NCBI RefSeq assembly: GCF_016861845.1
Contig: NZ_BOLV01000011.1
Span: forward strand, 1 to 64,000
Origin: Lacticaseibacillus suilingensis
Lineage (GTDB): Bacteria; Bacillota; Bacilli; Lactobacillales; Lactobacillaceae
Length of the DNA: 64,000 nucleotides
Direction of reading: 5' to 3'
The position numbers were made by a program, and so were the translations under genes. The notes below the pieces were generated by a model. That model had not been told where the DNA came from, made no database searches, and saw only the letters and a program-made list of their open reading frames with translations. Positions 26,529 through 38,520 of this stretch are shown in pieces (the first letter of the stretch is position 1; every line of letters begins with the position of its first letter).

Positions 26529-28469
26529 TTAACCTTCGAGATCTTCGAGCTTTTGGCTGGCTTCGGCCCAGGCTTCTTCAGTGTCGTTGATGGCCTTTTG
26601 GTTGGCTTCCAGTTTGGCCTGCAGCTTTTGCATTTCGACGTAATCACTGAGCGCCGCTGGGGCGGTCATGGCGGTTTGAATGTCGGTGGCCGCCTGGGCG
26701 AGGTCATCGAGCTGGGTTTCCAGCTTCTCGACCTCGCGTTGCAGTTTGCGGACTTCACGCTGATTTTGCTTGCTTTGCTGGTAGTCGACGGCGGCGCCAC
26801 TCGCCGCTGGGGTCGCCGCGGGGCCAGCTTGTTCGGCCTTGGCAGCTTCAACTTCAGCCAGCTTTTCCTGGTAGTAATCCCAGTTGCCTAAGTAGAGGTC
26901 TGAGCCGTCAGGGCTGATGGCCACAATGCTGGTGGCCAGCTCGTTGATGAAGTACCGGTCGTGGGAAACGAACAGCACGGTGCCGTCAAAATCAGCCAGT
27001 GCTTCTTCTAGCACTTCCTTGGAGTTGATATCCAAGTGGTTCGTGGGTTCGTCCAAAATCAGGAAGTTGTCATGCTTGAGCGAGAGCTTGGTTAATTCCA
27101 GCCGGGCTTTTTGGCCGCCAGACAAATCACCGACGCGTTTTTCGATATCGTTGGCGTCAAATAAGAAGGCGGCCAAGGCGGCGCGGACGCTTTGCTCGGT
27201 CATCAGGGGATGTTCATCCCAGATTTCGTTGATGACGGTTTTGTCCCAGTGGAGCTGATGCTGGTCCTGATCATAGTAACCGGTGGTGACATTGGTGCCA
27301 AACTTGGCGCTGCCGGCCAAAAATGGGATTTGGCCCAGCACACTTTTGAGCAGTGTCGACTTGCCGACGCCATTGGGGCCAATCACAGCAATGCGATCGC
27401 CTTTGTTGACCTGAAACGAGATGGGGCCGGCCATTGGGGCATTGGGTTCGTAGCCCACCGTGGCGGTTTGCACCTTGAGCACCTCGTTGCCGCTGGTTTT
27501 CTCGGCAGAGAAGCGGAAGTGGACCGTTTTCTCGGCACCACTGGGGCGCGGCAGTCGGACCATTTTCTCCAGCTGCTTGCGCCGGGCCTGCGCCTGTTTG
27601 GTGGTGCTGGCCCGGACAATGTTTTTGTCGACGAATTCTTGCAGCTTCTGAATTTCCTCTTGCTGCTTGTTGTAGGCCTTCCACGCCAGGGCCTTGTTGT
27701 CGGCTTTTTGCTTCAGGTAGCCGGTGTAATTGGTGGTGTAGTGGATGGTCATGGTGGCCGTTAGTTCATAAATCTCGGTCACCACATGATCGAGGAAGTA
27801 CTGGTCATGGCTGACGGTCAAAATCGCACCGCTGTAGCCTTTCAAATAGCCTTCCAGCCAGGTCAGGGTATCGATATCCAAGTGGTTGGTTGGCTCGTCT
27901 AAAATCAGCAGGTCGTGTTTTTCCAGCAGCAACTTGGCCAACGCGAGGCGGGCGCGTTCGCCGCCGGAAAGGGTTTTGATTTTATGGTCAAACACGGATT
28001 CCGGGAACTGGAAGCCATGCAGCACACCGCGAATTTCGGCGCGGTAGCCATAGCCGTTAGCGGCCTGGAAGTCATGCTGAATTTGATCATATTGAGCCAT
28101 AGTTTGATCAAAGGCTGCCTGATCTTTGGCCAAGCTGGGGTCAGCGATTTTGGCTTCCAACTCGTGCATCCGCTGCTCCATTTTAATCAGCGGCGTGAAC
28201 ACAGTCAGCATTTCATCAAAAATCCCGCGATCAGAATCTAGCCCTGAATCCTGGGCCTGATAGCCAATCGAAACGTCATGCGCCAGCGTCACCTGGCCGT
28301 CATCTGGGGGATTAAGGCCGGCGAGAATCTCCAGTAGCGTGGTTTTACCGACGCCATTAGGGCCTACCAGGCCGATGCGGGCGCCGGTTTGGACCTCGAG
28401 ATTGATGCCGGTGAATAGGTCGTTGCCGTTGAAGGTGCGGCCGACCCCTTGAGCTTGCATGATAATCAT
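26529..28469 (-). CDS. ABC-F family ATPase (YdiF-like)
   Basis: A 646-residue soluble protein with two ABC cassettes and no membrane domain. The first has GPNGVGKTT, LSGGERARLALAKLLL and LLILDEPTNHLD; the second has GPNGVGKSTLLK, LSGGQKARLELTKLSL and FLILDEPTNHLD. A linker (about 240-320) and a C-terminal coiled coil (about 565-646, Lys/Glu/Leu heptads) match YdiF-type ABC-F proteins, which act on the ribosome E site. The start at 28469 has AGGAGG; the frame extends further up without support. tsaD and rex neighbours mirror the B. subtilis ydiE-ydiF-rex region. Confidence 0.92.
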   Translation of the reverse strand: MIIMQAQGVGRTFNGNDLFTGINLEVQTGARIGLVGPNGVGKTTLLEILAGLNPPDDGQVTLAHDVSIGYQAQDSGLDSDRGIFDEMLTVFTPLIKMEQRMHELEAKIADPSLAKDQAAFDQTMAQYDQIQHDFQAANGYGYRAEIRGVLHGFQFPESVFDHKIKTLSGGERARLALAKLLLEKHDLLILDEPTNHLDIDTLTWLEGYLKGYSGAILTVSHDQYFLDHVVTEIYELTATMTIHYTTNYTGYLKQKADNKALAWKAYNKQQEEIQKLQEFVDKNIVRASTTKQAQARRKQLEKMVRLPRPSGAEKTVHFRFSAEKTSGNEVLKVQTATVGYEPNAPMAGPISFQVNKGDRIAVIGPNGVGKSTLLKSVLGQIPFLAGSAKFGTNVTTGYYDQDQHQLHWDKTVINEIWDEHPLMTEQSVRAALAAFLFDANDIEKRVGDLSGGQKARLELTKLSLKHDNFLILDEPTNHLDINSKEVLEEALADFDGTVLFVSHDRYFINELATSIVAISPDGSDLYLGNWDYYQEKLAEVEAAKAEQAGPAATPAASGAAVDYQQSKQNQREVRKLQREVEKLETQLDDLAQAATDIQTAMTAPAALSDYVEMQKLQAKLEANQKAINDTEEAWAEASQKLEDLEG

Positions 28470-28590
28470 GCGTGGAACCTCCTGTCGTTGCGCTTGCTGC
28501 AGCAAGCATACATACTTCCAGTGTACCATACTGCGCCACTGGGCCCAGCTGGGGTTCGTGAAATAAATTGAACAAGCAAAGCGACTTTGC

Positions 28591-28619
28591 TTGCTTCCAA
28601 GGGGAAAAGCGGTTACTAT
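28591..28619 (+). promoter_or_regulatory. rex promoter
   Basis: TTGCTT (28591-28596), a 17-bp spacer and TACTAT (28614-28619). A half-site-like TTTCACAA at 28638-28645 lies just downstream, which could allow weak autoregulation (inference). Confidence 0.5.
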
Positions 28620-28683
28620 CAAATAGAAAGCATGCCGTATATTTCACAAAGTAATGCGGCAGAGATCGAGGAGGATTCATCAT

Positions 28684-29349
28684 ATGGCTGAAACCATTAT
28701 TCCCAAGGCAACGGCAAAGCGCCTGCCGCTTTACTACCGGTACCTGAACTTTCTCGCCAATTCCGGGACGACCAAAGTGTCATCAACCGAACTTTCTGAA
28801 GCCGTCAAAGTGGATTCCGCGACCATTCGCCGCGACTTCTCCTATTTTGGGGCTTTGGGCAAACGGGGCTATGGCTACGATGTCATGGACCTACTGAAGT
28901 TTTTCAAAAAAATCCTGAATCAAGACCGCCTCACCAACGTCGCTTTGGTTGGGGTGGGGAATCTTGGCCACGCGCTGTTGAATTACAACTTCCGCCAGGC
29001 CAATAACATCCGTATTTCGGCTGGTTTTGATGTCAATCCAGCGCTGGCTGGCACCATTCAAAGTGGCGTGCCGATTTATCCGATGTCCGAACTGGTAAAA
29101 CAGCTCAAGGACCAGCAAATCGAGATCGTCATTTTGACGGTGCCAACCGATGCCGCGCAAGGCATCACCGATAACCTGGTGGCTGCTGGTATCAAAGGCA
29201 TCATGAACTTCACGCCGCTGCGGATTTCGGTGCCAAGCTATGTGCGGGTACAAAACGTTGATTTGGCCACTGAGCTGCAGACCCTGATTTACTTCCTGGA
29301 TCACTATGGTCCAACCCTGCAGGATACCGACGAAGACGATATTGAATAG
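28684..29349 (+). CDS. rex: Redox-sensing transcriptional repressor Rex
   Basis: A 221-residue NADH/NAD+ sensor. The N-terminal winged helix (about 10-85) includes [15 protein letters not shown] and [23 protein letters not shown]. The Rossmann nucleotide-binding domain follows with [16 protein letters not shown], and a C-terminal domain-swap helix ends it. High NADH releases Rex from TTGTGAAAnnnTTCACAA-like operators; three candidates precede adhE in this window. The ATG at 28684 follows GAGGAGG. Divergent from the ABC-F gene, as in B. subtilis. Confidence 0.96.
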   Translation: MAETIIPKATAKRLPLYYRYLNFLANSGTTKVSSTELSEAVKVDSATIRRDFSYFGALGKRGYGYDVMDLLKFFKKILNQDRLTNVALVGVGNLGHALLNYNFRQANNIRISAGFDVNPALAGTIQSGVPIYPMSELVKQLKDQQIEIVILTVPTDAAQGITDNLVAAGIKGIMNFTPLRISVPSYVRVQNVDLATELQTLIYFLDHYGPTLQDTDEDDIE

Positions 29350-29357
29350 ACTGACTC

Positions 29358-29384
29358 AAACGACTCGCTTGGCGGGTCGTTTTT
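29358..29384 (+). terminator. Terminator of rex
   Basis: AAACGACTCGC pairs with GCGGGTCGTTT (one wobble), then T residues. Confidence 0.8.
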
Positions 29385-29400
29385 GCGTGGCAGGGTAAAC

Positions 29401-29427
29401 AAAAAAGCCCGCACACTGGCGGGCTTA
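29401..29427 (-). terminator. Terminator of the LCP gene
   Basis: AAGCCCGC and GCGGGCTT form the stem around ACACTG, with the A-run at 29401-29406 giving a reverse-strand U-tract. Confidence 0.85.
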
Positions 29428-29430
29428 GCA

Positions 29431-30507
29431 TTATAGATCCGGATTATAGAGCACGTAGGTTTGCGCCGCGGCATTATCAAAATTGAAATTGGTATTGGCA
29501 TTGTTTTCGCGGACGTTCTGGTTGGTCAAGGTTTCAGTTTGCAGACCCAGCGCTGTGCGCAGCAGATCGGAAACTCGCTGCAGTTCGGTGGTCGATGGAA
29601 TCTGGTAAGACGATGGCCCAGGATAAACCCAAGCGTCATGGCCTTGCAGGGTGGTGGAGGTAATCTTCTTCGCCGCACTGCGATAGTTCGTGGCCAGCGC
29701 CATCATGTCATTAAATGATAAGTTGGTGCGCATGTTGCTCGAAACGGTCTTCAGTAGCTTATCGAAGTTCTTCAAGGTGTCGGTGGACAGGGCCTTTTTG
29801 ACAATGGCCTTGATCACCTGTTGCTGACGTTCTTGACGGCCATAGTCACCTTTAGGATCTTGATGCCGCATGCGAGCGTAAGCCAAGGCTTCGGCGCCAT
29901 TCAGGTGCATTTTGCCTTTGGTGAACTTGTAATTGCCGACTTTCGGGTCTGACCAGGAGAAGGCGACATTGACATCAACCCCGCCCACCGCATCAACAAT
30001 TTTTTCCAAGGCGCCCATGTTGACGGTTAAGTAATACTTGATCGGCACATTGACCAAACTGCTGCTGGTATTCACCGCCATTTTGGAGCCGCCGATTTCG
30101 TAAGCGGCATTGATTTTCTGCATGTTGAACGACTTGGTGCCAATCATCTTCGCTGCGGTGTCGCGGGGGATGGACACCATGGTGGTGGTTTTTTTCTTGG
30201 GATTGACCACCGCCACAATCATCGTGTCGGAACGGCCGGTTTCACTGCGGCCCAAGGCACCGGTGTCCACGCCTAGCAGCAAAATCGCAAAGGGCTTCTT
30301 GGCCTTAATGGTTGCTGCCACTTGACTTTGGTCGCCATCTTCGGTGCCAATGCCATGGTAAGTGGAATCGACAGCGTACTTGGCTTGGGAATACAGCCGC
30401 AGTCCATAAGCGCCAACGCCTACCAACAGCGTGGTGATGACAAGCAACAAGATTTTAAGTAAGGGCCGGCGGGGGCGGTTGCTCCGGCGGTTAACGCGAC
30501 TATCCAT
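29431..30507 (-). CDS. LytR-CpsA-Psr (LCP) family glycopolymer ligase
   Basis: A 358-residue membrane-anchored enzyme. A basic N-terminus (RRSNRPRRP) and one helix (about 17-40) place the LCP domain outside. That domain attaches teichoic acids or polysaccharides to peptidoglycan from lipid carriers. Conserved segments are FAILLLGVDTG, RSDTMIVAVVNPKKK with SIPRDT, and YARMRHQDPKGDYGRQERQ. The C-terminus is Asn-rich. Its polymer is unknown. Transcribed alone on the reverse strand between terminator and CPBP gene. Confidence 0.92.
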   Translation of the reverse strand: MDSRVNRRSNRPRRPLLKILLLVITTLLVGVGAYGLRLYSQAKYAVDSTYHGIGTEDGDQSQVAATIKAKKPFAILLLGVDTGALGRSETGRSDTMIVAVVNPKKKTTTMVSIPRDTAAKMIGTKSFNMQKINAAYEIGGSKMAVNTSSSLVNVPIKYYLTVNMGALEKIVDAVGGVDVNVAFSWSDPKVGNYKFTKGKMHLNGAEALAYARMRHQDPKGDYGRQERQQQVIKAIVKKALSTDTLKNFDKLLKTVSSNMRTNLSFNDMMALATNYRSAAKKITSTTLQGHDAWVYPGPSSYQIPSTTELQRVSDLLRTALGLQTETLTNQNVRENNANTNFNFDNAAAQTYVLYNPDL

Positions 30508-30604
30508 AAGGGTCCTCGGCTTTCGTTTTTTTCTATTGTAGAAATATTTTGATTAAACGCACGACTTCGCTGGCGAATTTAACGCAGGCTTAATGATTGC
30601 AGGG

Positions 30605-31234
30605 TTAATGGACGAACGCGTACCCTAGGGTCAAGGCCAGCATGCCAATATGGGCAATTAGCGGGGTTTCGACGCTACCGGTTTGCCGATACAGGTAGGC
30701 ATAGGCGATACCGACCAACGTGGCAGTGAGCCAATGGGCCGGGTCAGTGGCTAAGGCAAACAGCAAGCCCGATAGCAAGGCGGCGCCAAATGTGCCAATC
30801 ACCCCGGCCAAATTACCGAAAATCACGCGGCGAAAGGCCAATTCTTCCAGCAGTGGCCAAATGACAATCAGCACTAGCGCATAAAGCGGCAAAGTGTGCA
30901 GCGTGGTGGTGGCCTGGGTTAACGTCGGCGCTGCGGTGTGAAACAGCAAGTTCTCGAGCCAAGTGCCGAGCAGCTGGATCACCAAGACAATGGCAATGCC
31001 CGTCACCCCCCAGATGACCCGACTTTGGGCACTGGCCACGCCTGGGGTTTCAATCGCGTTAGCAACCACCAGCTGGCGGTCGCAGCGCCAGGCCCAAATC
31101 GCCGCCACGAGGCCGAGGCCGATTATCAGCCACAGCCCGGCTTGGCCTGGCAGAAAGGCGAGGGCTAACTGTGATAACACTAGTAGTCCCACGTAGAGGC
31201 CGAGGATTTGTGCAGCATGTTTTTTGAGTGACAA
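30605..31234 (-). CDS. CPBP family intramembrane metalloprotease
   Basis: A 209-residue membrane protein with about six to seven helices. The CPBP/Abi motif 1 is PLLEELAFRRVIFG (the glutamate pair and Arg), and a later His-containing helix is AHIGMLALTLGY. Members process prenylated or antimicrobial peptides; the target here is unknown. A TTG start at 31234 (LSLKKHAAQ) is chosen because GAAGGAGG lies 8 bp ahead; the upstream ATG frame start has no ribosome site. Divergent from groES. Confidence 0.8.
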   Translation of the reverse strand: MSLKKHAAQILGLYVGLLVLSQLALAFLPGQAGLWLIIGLGLVAAIWAWRCDRQLVVANAIETPGVASAQSRVIWGVTGIAIVLVIQLLGTWLENLLFHTAAPTLTQATTTLHTLPLYALVLIVIWPLLEELAFRRVIFGNLAGVIGTFGAALLSGLLFALATDPAHWLTATLVGIAYAYLYRQTGSVETPLIAHIGMLALTLGYAFVH

Positions 31235-31306
31235 GAAAGGTGCCTCCTTCAATGAACCCGTCTGAGCCGTTCTTTTCACCAAGTATAACAGAGTGGGGTA
31301 AAAGGG

Positions 31307-31335
31307 TTGCATTCGCAACCGAAACTGGTTATAGT
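31307..31335 (+). promoter_or_regulatory. groESL promoter
   Basis: TTGCAT (31307-31312), a 17-bp spacer, and TATAGT (31330-31335). The CIRCE operator begins 12 bp further on, overlapping the transcript start. Confidence 0.75.
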
Positions 31336-31346
31336 ATCTATTGTAG

Positions 31347-31373
31347 TTAGCACTTAAGACATAAGAGTGCTAA
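31347..31373 (+). promoter_or_regulatory. CIRCE operator (HrcA site)
   Basis: TTAGCACTT-N9-GAGTGCTAA is a one-mismatch form of the CIRCE consensus. It binds the heat-shock repressor HrcA, whose gene is not in this window. Confidence 0.95.
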
Positions 31374-31404
31374 AACAAACTTAAACATGTATGGAGGGAT
31401 CGCT

Positions 31405-31689
31405 TTGTTAAAACCATTAGGAGATCGCGTGATCGTCAAAGTCGTTGAAGACGAGGAAGAAACCGTTGGCGGTATCGTCCTGGCCAACAACGCTAAGCAA
31501 AAGCCACAACAAGGTAAGATTGTGGCCGTTGGCGAAGGCGGCGTTACACCAGAAGGTAAGCGGCTGCCACTGAGCGTCAAGGAAGGCGACACGATCCTGT
31601 ACGATAAGTATGCCGGCTCCGAAGTGAAATACGAAGGTGACGATTACTTGGTCCTGCACGAAAAGGACATCATGGCCATCGTTGAGTAA
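31405..31689 (+). CDS. groES: Co-chaperonin GroES
   Basis: A 94-residue lid protein of the chaperonin. It starts [14 protein letters not shown], has the mobile loop [19 protein letters not shown], and ends [13 protein letters not shown]. The start is taken as TTG 31405, because the ATG at 31387 lies within and before the GGAGG ribosome site and would add residues absent from the family. It is followed 59 bp later by groEL in a HrcA-controlled operon. Confidence 0.95.
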   Translation: MLKPLGDRVIVKVVEDEEETVGGIVLANNAKQKPQQGKIVAVGEGGVTPEGKRLPLSVKEGDTILYDKYAGSEVKYEGDDYLVLHEKDIMAIVE

Positions 31690-31739
31690 GCAAGAGTTCA
31701 GACTCCTGCTCGTCATTAACTAAACTATATATGAGGTGA

Positions 31740-33374
<1,635 letters not shown>

Positions 33375-33378
33375 TCTA

Positions 33379-33422
33379 ACCAGGCTGCTACCAAAGGCTC
33401 CCGCCTTTTGGAGCGCAACTAT
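33379..33422 (+). repeat. Family A remnant with the core deleted (A8)
   Basis: GGCTGC, a short stem (AAAGG/CCTTT) and the conserved end GGAGCGCAACTA are kept, while stem 2 and the TAGCCTAGC/GCGTAGCTA core are missing. It sits between the groEL stop and its terminator. Confidence 0.55.
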
Positions 33423-33426
33423 TAAG

Positions 33427-33463
33427 AACGGTGACTTGCAATGAGCGAGTCATCGTTTTTTTG
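33427..33463 (+). terminator. Terminator of groESL
   Basis: AACGGTGACT pairs with AGTCATCGTT (one wobble), followed by a T-run to about 33462. Confidence 0.82.
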
Positions 33464-33536
33464 CTTGCGGTAGCGTCAGACATGCGCAGGCAGGGGTCAG
33501 CGTGGTAAAATAAAACGGGAAAAGGAGCTGATTCGT

Positions 33537-33902
33537 ATGAAATTAATTGAAAATCCGATTCGTCTGAACTTTAGTTTGCACAAGTCTTTGCCTTACACCA
33601 TGCGGTATCTGTACGGTAAGAGCAATGTGAAAACGTTCCGGCTCTATACGCTCGGCTCCGTGCATGTGTACTCGATTGAAGCGTTCGATAAGCTGGATAT
33701 TGTGATGACGCATGAGCATCGCAACATTAAGCAAACCGAGGTGGATTTCGTCTTGAGCAAACTGTTGCCCAATGACGATCCGCAAGCGCTCAAAATCAGC
33801 CACTCGGCCAAAGCCGAAATCGAAGGCGACTTGCATAAAAAAATCCGCGTGAAAGACCTGGTCATCATTGAAAAGCCGTTAACCTCGGCTGATGCCAGCT
33901 AA
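33537..33902 (+). CDS. Conserved hypothetical protein, 121 residues
   Basis: A small soluble protein that I do not recognise. It has no signal peptide or membrane helix. The sequence alternates short strands (FRLYTLGSVHVYSI, KLDIVMTHEHR) and an amphipathic middle (NIKQTEVDFVLSKLLPNDD), and ends Lys-rich (KKIRVKDLVIIEKP). An AAAAGGAG ribosome site, an extended -10-like TGGTAAAAT (about 33503-33511) and its own terminator show it is a separate real gene between groEL and mutS. Confidence 0.75.
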   Translation: MKLIENPIRLNFSLHKSLPYTMRYLYGKSNVKTFRLYTLGSVHVYSIEAFDKLDIVMTHEHRNIKQTEVDFVLSKLLPNDDPQALKISHSAKAEIEGDLHKKIRVKDLVIIEKPLTSADAS

Positions 33903-33919
33903 CTTTCGACCAGTCGCGG

Positions 33920-33952
33920 CGCCAAGCTCCCCAGCGGAACTTGGCGTTTTTT
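33920..33952 (+). terminator. Terminator after the 121-residue gene
   Basis: CGCCAAG (33920-33926) pairs with CTTGGCG (33940-33946), then six T residues. Confidence 0.88.
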
Positions 33953-34031
33953 GGTGGGCTGAGGCACTGCCCGCAAGCGCTGAAGTTAGTGTTAAAATAA
34001 TAGGTAACGATTTGGAGTGAGGGAGTAAACC

Positions 34032-36599
34032 ATGGCCAAGCAAACCAGTACGACGCCGATGATGCAGCAGTATCAGGCCGTCAAAGATCAATATCCTGAT
34101 GCGTTTTTGTTTTATCGCATTGGCGACTTTTATGAATTGTTCAACGATGACGCCATCAAGGGCTCGCAAATTCTGGAGCTGACCTTGACCGCTCGCAGCA
34201 AAAATGCCGAAAATCCCATTCCCATGTGTGGGGTGCCGCATCACGCTGCCCAAAGCTACATCGACATTCTCGTTGACCGCGGCTATAAGGTCGCCATTTG
34301 TGAACAAATGGAAGACCCCAAAAAAGCCGTGGGCATGGTCAAGCGCGAAGTCATTCAACTGGTCACGCCTGGCACCAAGATGGACGTCAAAATCGGCGAG
34401 GCCAAGTCCAACAACTACCTCGCTGCGGTGGTGCCAGAAGAGGGTCGCTATGGCATGGCCTATGCTGACTTATCAACAGGCGAATTCAAGGTGACGGTGC
34501 TGAGCAATCGCTTCACCTTGCAAAATGAGCTGGCAGCGTTAGGCACCCGCGAAATTGTCGTGCCGAATGAACTCAGTGCCGAAGACGAGAAGCTGCTGGG
34601 CCAAGGCGAGCGCCTGCTGTCGAAGGCCGACGCCGTGGTCTCCGCGGAAGCCAGCTATGTCAGCCAGGACTTGACTGACCAACTCGCGGTGCAGGTGGTG
34701 TCGATGCTGATGCAGTATCTGCTCACCACGCAAAAACGTAGCCTGGCACATATCCAAAAGGCCGTTTACTATGAACCAGCGGCTTATTTGGAAATGGACC
34801 AGGACGCCCGCACCAACCTGGACATCATCAAAAACAGTCGCACGGGCCGCAAAGGCGACACCTTGCTGGCCGTGCTGGATAAAACCAAAACCGCGATGGG
34901 CGGCCGCTTGCTAAAGCAATGGCTGGATCGGCCGCTGCTAGACTTAAACGCCATTTTAGCCCGGCAAAACCAGGTTCAAGACTTGCTGGATCATTATTTT
35001 GAACGCAGCGAGCTGCAAGAACGCCTGACCAAAGTGTACGATTTGGAGCGCCTCGCGGGCCGGGTGGCATTTGGGACAGTCAATGGCCGGGACTTGATTC
35101 AGCTGCAAACCTCTCTCGACCAAGTGCCAACGGTGCAAGCCGTGCTGCAAAAACTTGACGATGGCAGCTTTACCGCACTGCTGAAAGCCATCGATCCAGT
35201 GGCGGATGTCGCGGGGCTGATTCGGCGCGCCATTGAACCGGAACCGCCGATTTCGGTCACCGATGGCGGCGTGATCATGCGCGGCTATGATGCCAAGCTG
35301 GATGAATATCGCGATGCTATGGCCAATTCCAAGCAGTGGATTGCGGACCTGGAGGCGTCTGAACGCCAAGCTACCGGCATTCACAACCTGCGGATTCGCT
35401 ACAACAAAGTGTTTGGTTACTACATCGAAGTCACCAACAGTCAGCTCGACAAGGTGCCAGAAGACCGCTACGAGCGTAAGCAAACCCTGACCAACGCTGA
35501 GCGGTTTACCACGCCGGAGCTGAAGGCCAAGGAAAGCACAATTTTGGAGGCGGAAGAACGCGCCACCGGCCTGGAATACGATTTGTTCCAGACCATTCGC
35601 GGTCAGGTCAAAGACCAAATCGCGCGCCTGCAGAAACTGGCAGCGCAGATTGCGGCGCTGGATGTGCTGCAGAGTTTCGCCGTGGTGGCTGAAAACGACC
35701 ATTACGTCCGGCCCGCCATGCACGCCGGTAGTCACGACCTGGCCATTCATGGCGGCCGTCATCCGGTGGTGGAGCAGGTGCTGGGGGAAGCCAAGTACAT
35801 CCCCAACGATGTCGTGATGGACAAGGACACGGATATCCTGCTGATTACTGGGCCAAACATGTCCGGGAAAAGCACCTACATGCGCCAGCTAGCGTTAACC
35901 GTCATCATGGCCCAGGCCGGGTCGTTTGTGCCGGCCGATGACGCCAGCATGCCGATTTTTGATCAGATTTACACCCGCATCGGCGCTGCCGACGACTTGG
36001 CTAATGGCCAAAGTACCTTCATGGTCGAAATGCTGGAAGCCAACGCGGCGCTGAGTCATGCCACTGCCAGCTCGCTGATTTTGTTCGATGAAATCGGCCG
36101 CGGCACCGCCACCTATGACGGCATGGCGCTGGCCCAGGCCATCATCGAGTACCTGCATGATCATGTCCACGCCAAGACGTTGTTCTCGACCCATTATCAC
36201 GAGCTCACCGCCTTGGCGGACGACCTTCCAAAGCTGGCGAATGTCCATGTCGGGGCCGTGGAAGAAAACGGCACGCTGGTCTTTTTGCACAAAATGATGC
36301 CAGGCCCGGCGGATAAGTCTTACGGGATTCACGTCGCTAAGTTGGCCGGGCTACCAAGCAGCCTACTGAACCGCGCGGATACCATTTTGACCAAACTCGA
36401 AGACAACAGCCAAGAACCAGCCCCGGCCGCCGCGGCCCCGGCAGAAGACGCCCAGCTGAGCTTGTTTGCGCCAGAGCCGCCGAAGCCGAAAGACAGCCCA
36501 GTGCTCAAGAAGCTGGCTAAGTTTGACCTGATGGCGGCAACGCCGATGGAGGCCATGAATTTGTTGTACGATCTGCAAAAGCAGCTAAAGAAGAAGTGA
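34032..36599 (+). CDS. mutS: DNA mismatch repair protein MutS
   Basis: An 855-residue mismatch sensor. The N-terminal mismatch-binding domain has the Phe-x-Glu motif in RIGDFYELF. The ATPase has Walker [16 protein letters not shown], Walker [17 protein letters not shown] and the [11 protein letters not shown] motif. A C-terminal Ala/Pro linker (near residue 790) leads to the dimerisation tail. Length is normal. It is the first gene of mutS-mutL-maf, with mutL 4 bp downstream. Confidence 0.98.
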   Translation: MAKQTSTTPMMQQYQAVKDQYPDAFLFYRIGDFYELFNDDAIKGSQILELTLTARSKNAENPIPMCGVPHHAAQSYIDILVDRGYKVAICEQMEDPKKAVGMVKREVIQLVTPGTKMDVKIGEAKSNNYLAAVVPEEGRYGMAYADLSTGEFKVTVLSNRFTLQNELAALGTREIVVPNELSAEDEKLLGQGERLLSKADAVVSAEASYVSQDLTDQLAVQVVSMLMQYLLTTQKRSLAHIQKAVYYEPAAYLEMDQDARTNLDIIKNSRTGRKGDTLLAVLDKTKTAMGGRLLKQWLDRPLLDLNAILARQNQVQDLLDHYFERSELQERLTKVYDLERLAGRVAFGTVNGRDLIQLQTSLDQVPTVQAVLQKLDDGSFTALLKAIDPVADVAGLIRRAIEPEPPISVTDGGVIMRGYDAKLDEYRDAMANSKQWIADLEASERQATGIHNLRIRYNKVFGYYIEVTNSQLDKVPEDRYERKQTLTNAERFTTPELKAKESTILEAEERATGLEYDLFQTIRGQVKDQIARLQKLAAQIAALDVLQSFAVVAENDHYVRPAMHAGSHDLAIHGGRHPVVEQVLGEAKYIPNDVVMDKDTDILLITGPNMSGKSTYMRQLALTVIMAQAGSFVPADDASMPIFDQIYTRIGAADDLANGQSTFMVEMLEANAALSHATASSLILFDEIGRGTATYDGMALAQAIIEYLHDHVHAKTLFSTHYHELTALADDLPKLANVHVGAVEENGTLVFLHKMMPGPADKSYGIHVAKLAGLPSSLLNRADTILTKLEDNSQEPAPAAAAPAEDAQLSLFAPEPPKPKDSPVLKKLAKFDLMAATPMEAMNLLYDLQKQLKKK

Positions 36600-36603
36600 G
36601 ATT

Positions 36604-38520
36604 ATGCCTAAAATTCATCAGCTCTCAGAAACCCTGAGCAACCAAATCGCCGCTGGGGAAGTGATCGAACGTCCGGCTTCAGTGGTCAAAGAATTAGTGG
36701 AAAATAGTATCGACGCCAAGGCCACCCAGGTCGATGTCGTGGTGCAAGATGCTGGTCTGAAACTGATTCAAATCATCGACAACGGCATCGGCATCGAGGC
36801 CGAAGATGTGCCGACGGCGTTCTTGCGCCATGCTACGTCAAAAATCCTAACCACCCGCGACTTGTTCAATGTCCACACCTTGGGTTTTCGTGGTGAAGCG
36901 CTGGCGTCGATTGCCGCCGTCGCCGATGTTACCTTGGCCACGGCGACTGAAGCCGGGCTGGGGACGATTGCCCATATCCAAGGCGGCAAGCTGATCGACC
37001 AGCACTCGGAAGGCCTGCGCCAAGGCACTCAGATTAGCGTGAAGAATCTGTTTTACAACACACCGGCGCGCCTGAAGTATGTCCAGTCGCAAAGCACCGA
37101 GCTGAACCATATTCTGGACATCGTGAACCGGCTGGCGCTGGCGCACCCGGAAATCGCCTTTACCTTGAAAAACGGTAATAACCTCGTGATGAAAACCGCC
37201 GGCCATGGCGATTTGCAGCAAACCATCGCCGGTATTTATTCGGTTGGCGTGGCCAAAAGTATGCTCGATTTCAGCGGCAGTGATTTGGATTTCAAAGTCA
37301 CCGGCTACACGAGCTTACCTGACACCACCCGGGCCTCGCGCAATTACATCAGCCTGATGGTCAATGGCCGTTACATCAAAAACTTCCAGCTCATCAAGGC
37401 TTTTATCGCCGGCTATGGCTCCAAACTGATGGTCGGGCGCTACCCACTGGCAGTGATCAACATTGAACTCGATCCGCTGCTGGTCGATGTCAATGTCCAT
37501 CCCACGAAACAGGAAGTGCGCCTCAGCAAGGAAGACCAGCTGAGCAACCTGCTGACGACGACCATTCGTGAGCGGCTCGGCCGGGAGAACCTCATTCCCG
37601 ATGCCTTGCACAACTTGCGGCAACACAAGCCAGTGGACATGGACCAGCTGACCATTGCCTTGAACCAAGTCACCAATCCGCAGCCGGCCGCGCCGGATAT
37701 GGTGCATGAAGACCCAGCACCGCTGCCAGAACAACCAAGTTCTACGCCTGAGACTGGCGCTTCTACTGGCCTCGCCATCGACGAATTGGATGCCCGGCCG
37801 ATTTTCGATGAACCTGACCGCTTGGCCGCTTGGGATGAGAAATACAAGCAAGCGCCCCAACCGACAGTGGTACCGGATTTGACTCGGGATGACAAGCCAA
37901 AGGAACGCTTCCCTAGCGAACTGCGCTATCTTGGCCAAGTTCATGGCACTTACCTGCTGGCAGAAGCGCCAGATGGCTTGTACATGCTGGATCAGCACGC
38001 TGCCCAAGAGCGGGTTAATTATGAGCGCTTGCGCCGGGAAATCGGCGAAGTCAGTAGCGATGAACAGGCGCTGCTGGTGCCGATTACCTTGGACTATCCG
38101 GCTAGCGATGCCGTGACTATTCGCGCCCGCCGCGAGGTGCTGGCTGGCGTCGGCATTGAACTGGAAGACTTTGGTCAAAACACCTTCGTCCTGCGTCAGC
38201 ATCCGACCTGGTTCAAAAAGGGTGAGGAGGAACAAACGGTTCGTGCCATCATCGACTGGGTGCTGAATGAAGGCCATGTCACGGTGGCGGCGTTTCGGGA
38301 ACAAACCGCCATCATGATGAGCTGTAAACAAGCCATCAAGGCGAACCATCACCTGGATGCCCCGCAAGCTGAGGCCTTGCTCAAGCACCTGGCTGAATGC
38401 GAAAATCCCTTCAACTGTCCACATGGCCGGCCGACACTGGTGCATTTTTCCAACACGGATTTGGAAAAGATGTTCAAGCGCATTCAGGACAGCCACACCA
38501 GCTTCGGAGGCGCAAAATGA
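36604..38520 (+). CDS. mutL: DNA mismatch repair protein MutL
   Basis: A 638-residue GHKL ATPase that couples MutS to strand removal. The N-terminal ATPase shows [19 protein letters not shown] and [14 protein letters not shown]. After a Pro/Ala/Thr-rich linker (about 355-440) the C-terminal domain carries the endonuclease motif [13 protein letters not shown], so this MutL probably nicks DNA, consistent with the lack of MutH in Firmicutes. Its stop overlaps the maf start (ATGA). Confidence 0.98.
   Translation: MPKIHQLSETLSNQIAAGEVIERPASVVKELVENSIDAKATQVDVVVQDAGLKLIQIIDNGIGIEAEDVPTAFLRHATSKILTTRDLFNVHTLGFRGEALASIAAVADVTLATATEAGLGTIAHIQGGKLIDQHSEGLRQGTQISVKNLFYNTPARLKYVQSQSTELNHILDIVNRLALAHPEIAFTLKNGNNLVMKTAGHGDLQQTIAGIYSVGVAKSMLDFSGSDLDFKVTGYTSLPDTTRASRNYISLMVNGRYIKNFQLIKAFIAGYGSKLMVGRYPLAVINIELDPLLVDVNVHPTKQEVRLSKEDQLSNLLTTTIRERLGRENLIPDALHNLRQHKPVDMDQLTIALNQVTNPQPAAPDMVHEDPAPLPEQPSSTPETGASTGLAIDELDARPIFDEPDRLAAWDEKYKQAPQPTVVPDLTRDDKPKERFPSELRYLGQVHGTYLLAEAPDGLYMLDQHAAQERVNYERLRREIGEVSSDEQALLVPITLDYPASDAVTIRARREVLAGVGIELEDFGQNTFVLRQHPTWFKKGEEEQTVRAIIDWVLNEGHVTVAAFREQTAIMMSCKQAIKANHHLDAPQAEALLKHLAECENPFNCPHGRPTLVHFSNTDLEKMFKRIQDSHTSFGGAK

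Noticed and set aside
28554-28577. A Rex-like operator before rex itself (GTGAAATAAATTGAACAA)
   Set aside because: The half-sites are spaced two bases too far apart for the consensus; only mentioned as a possible half-site nearby.
31387-31404. ATG start for groES six codons upstream
   Set aside because: The GGAGG ribosome site for the TTG start lies inside this stretch, and the added residues are not part of GroES.
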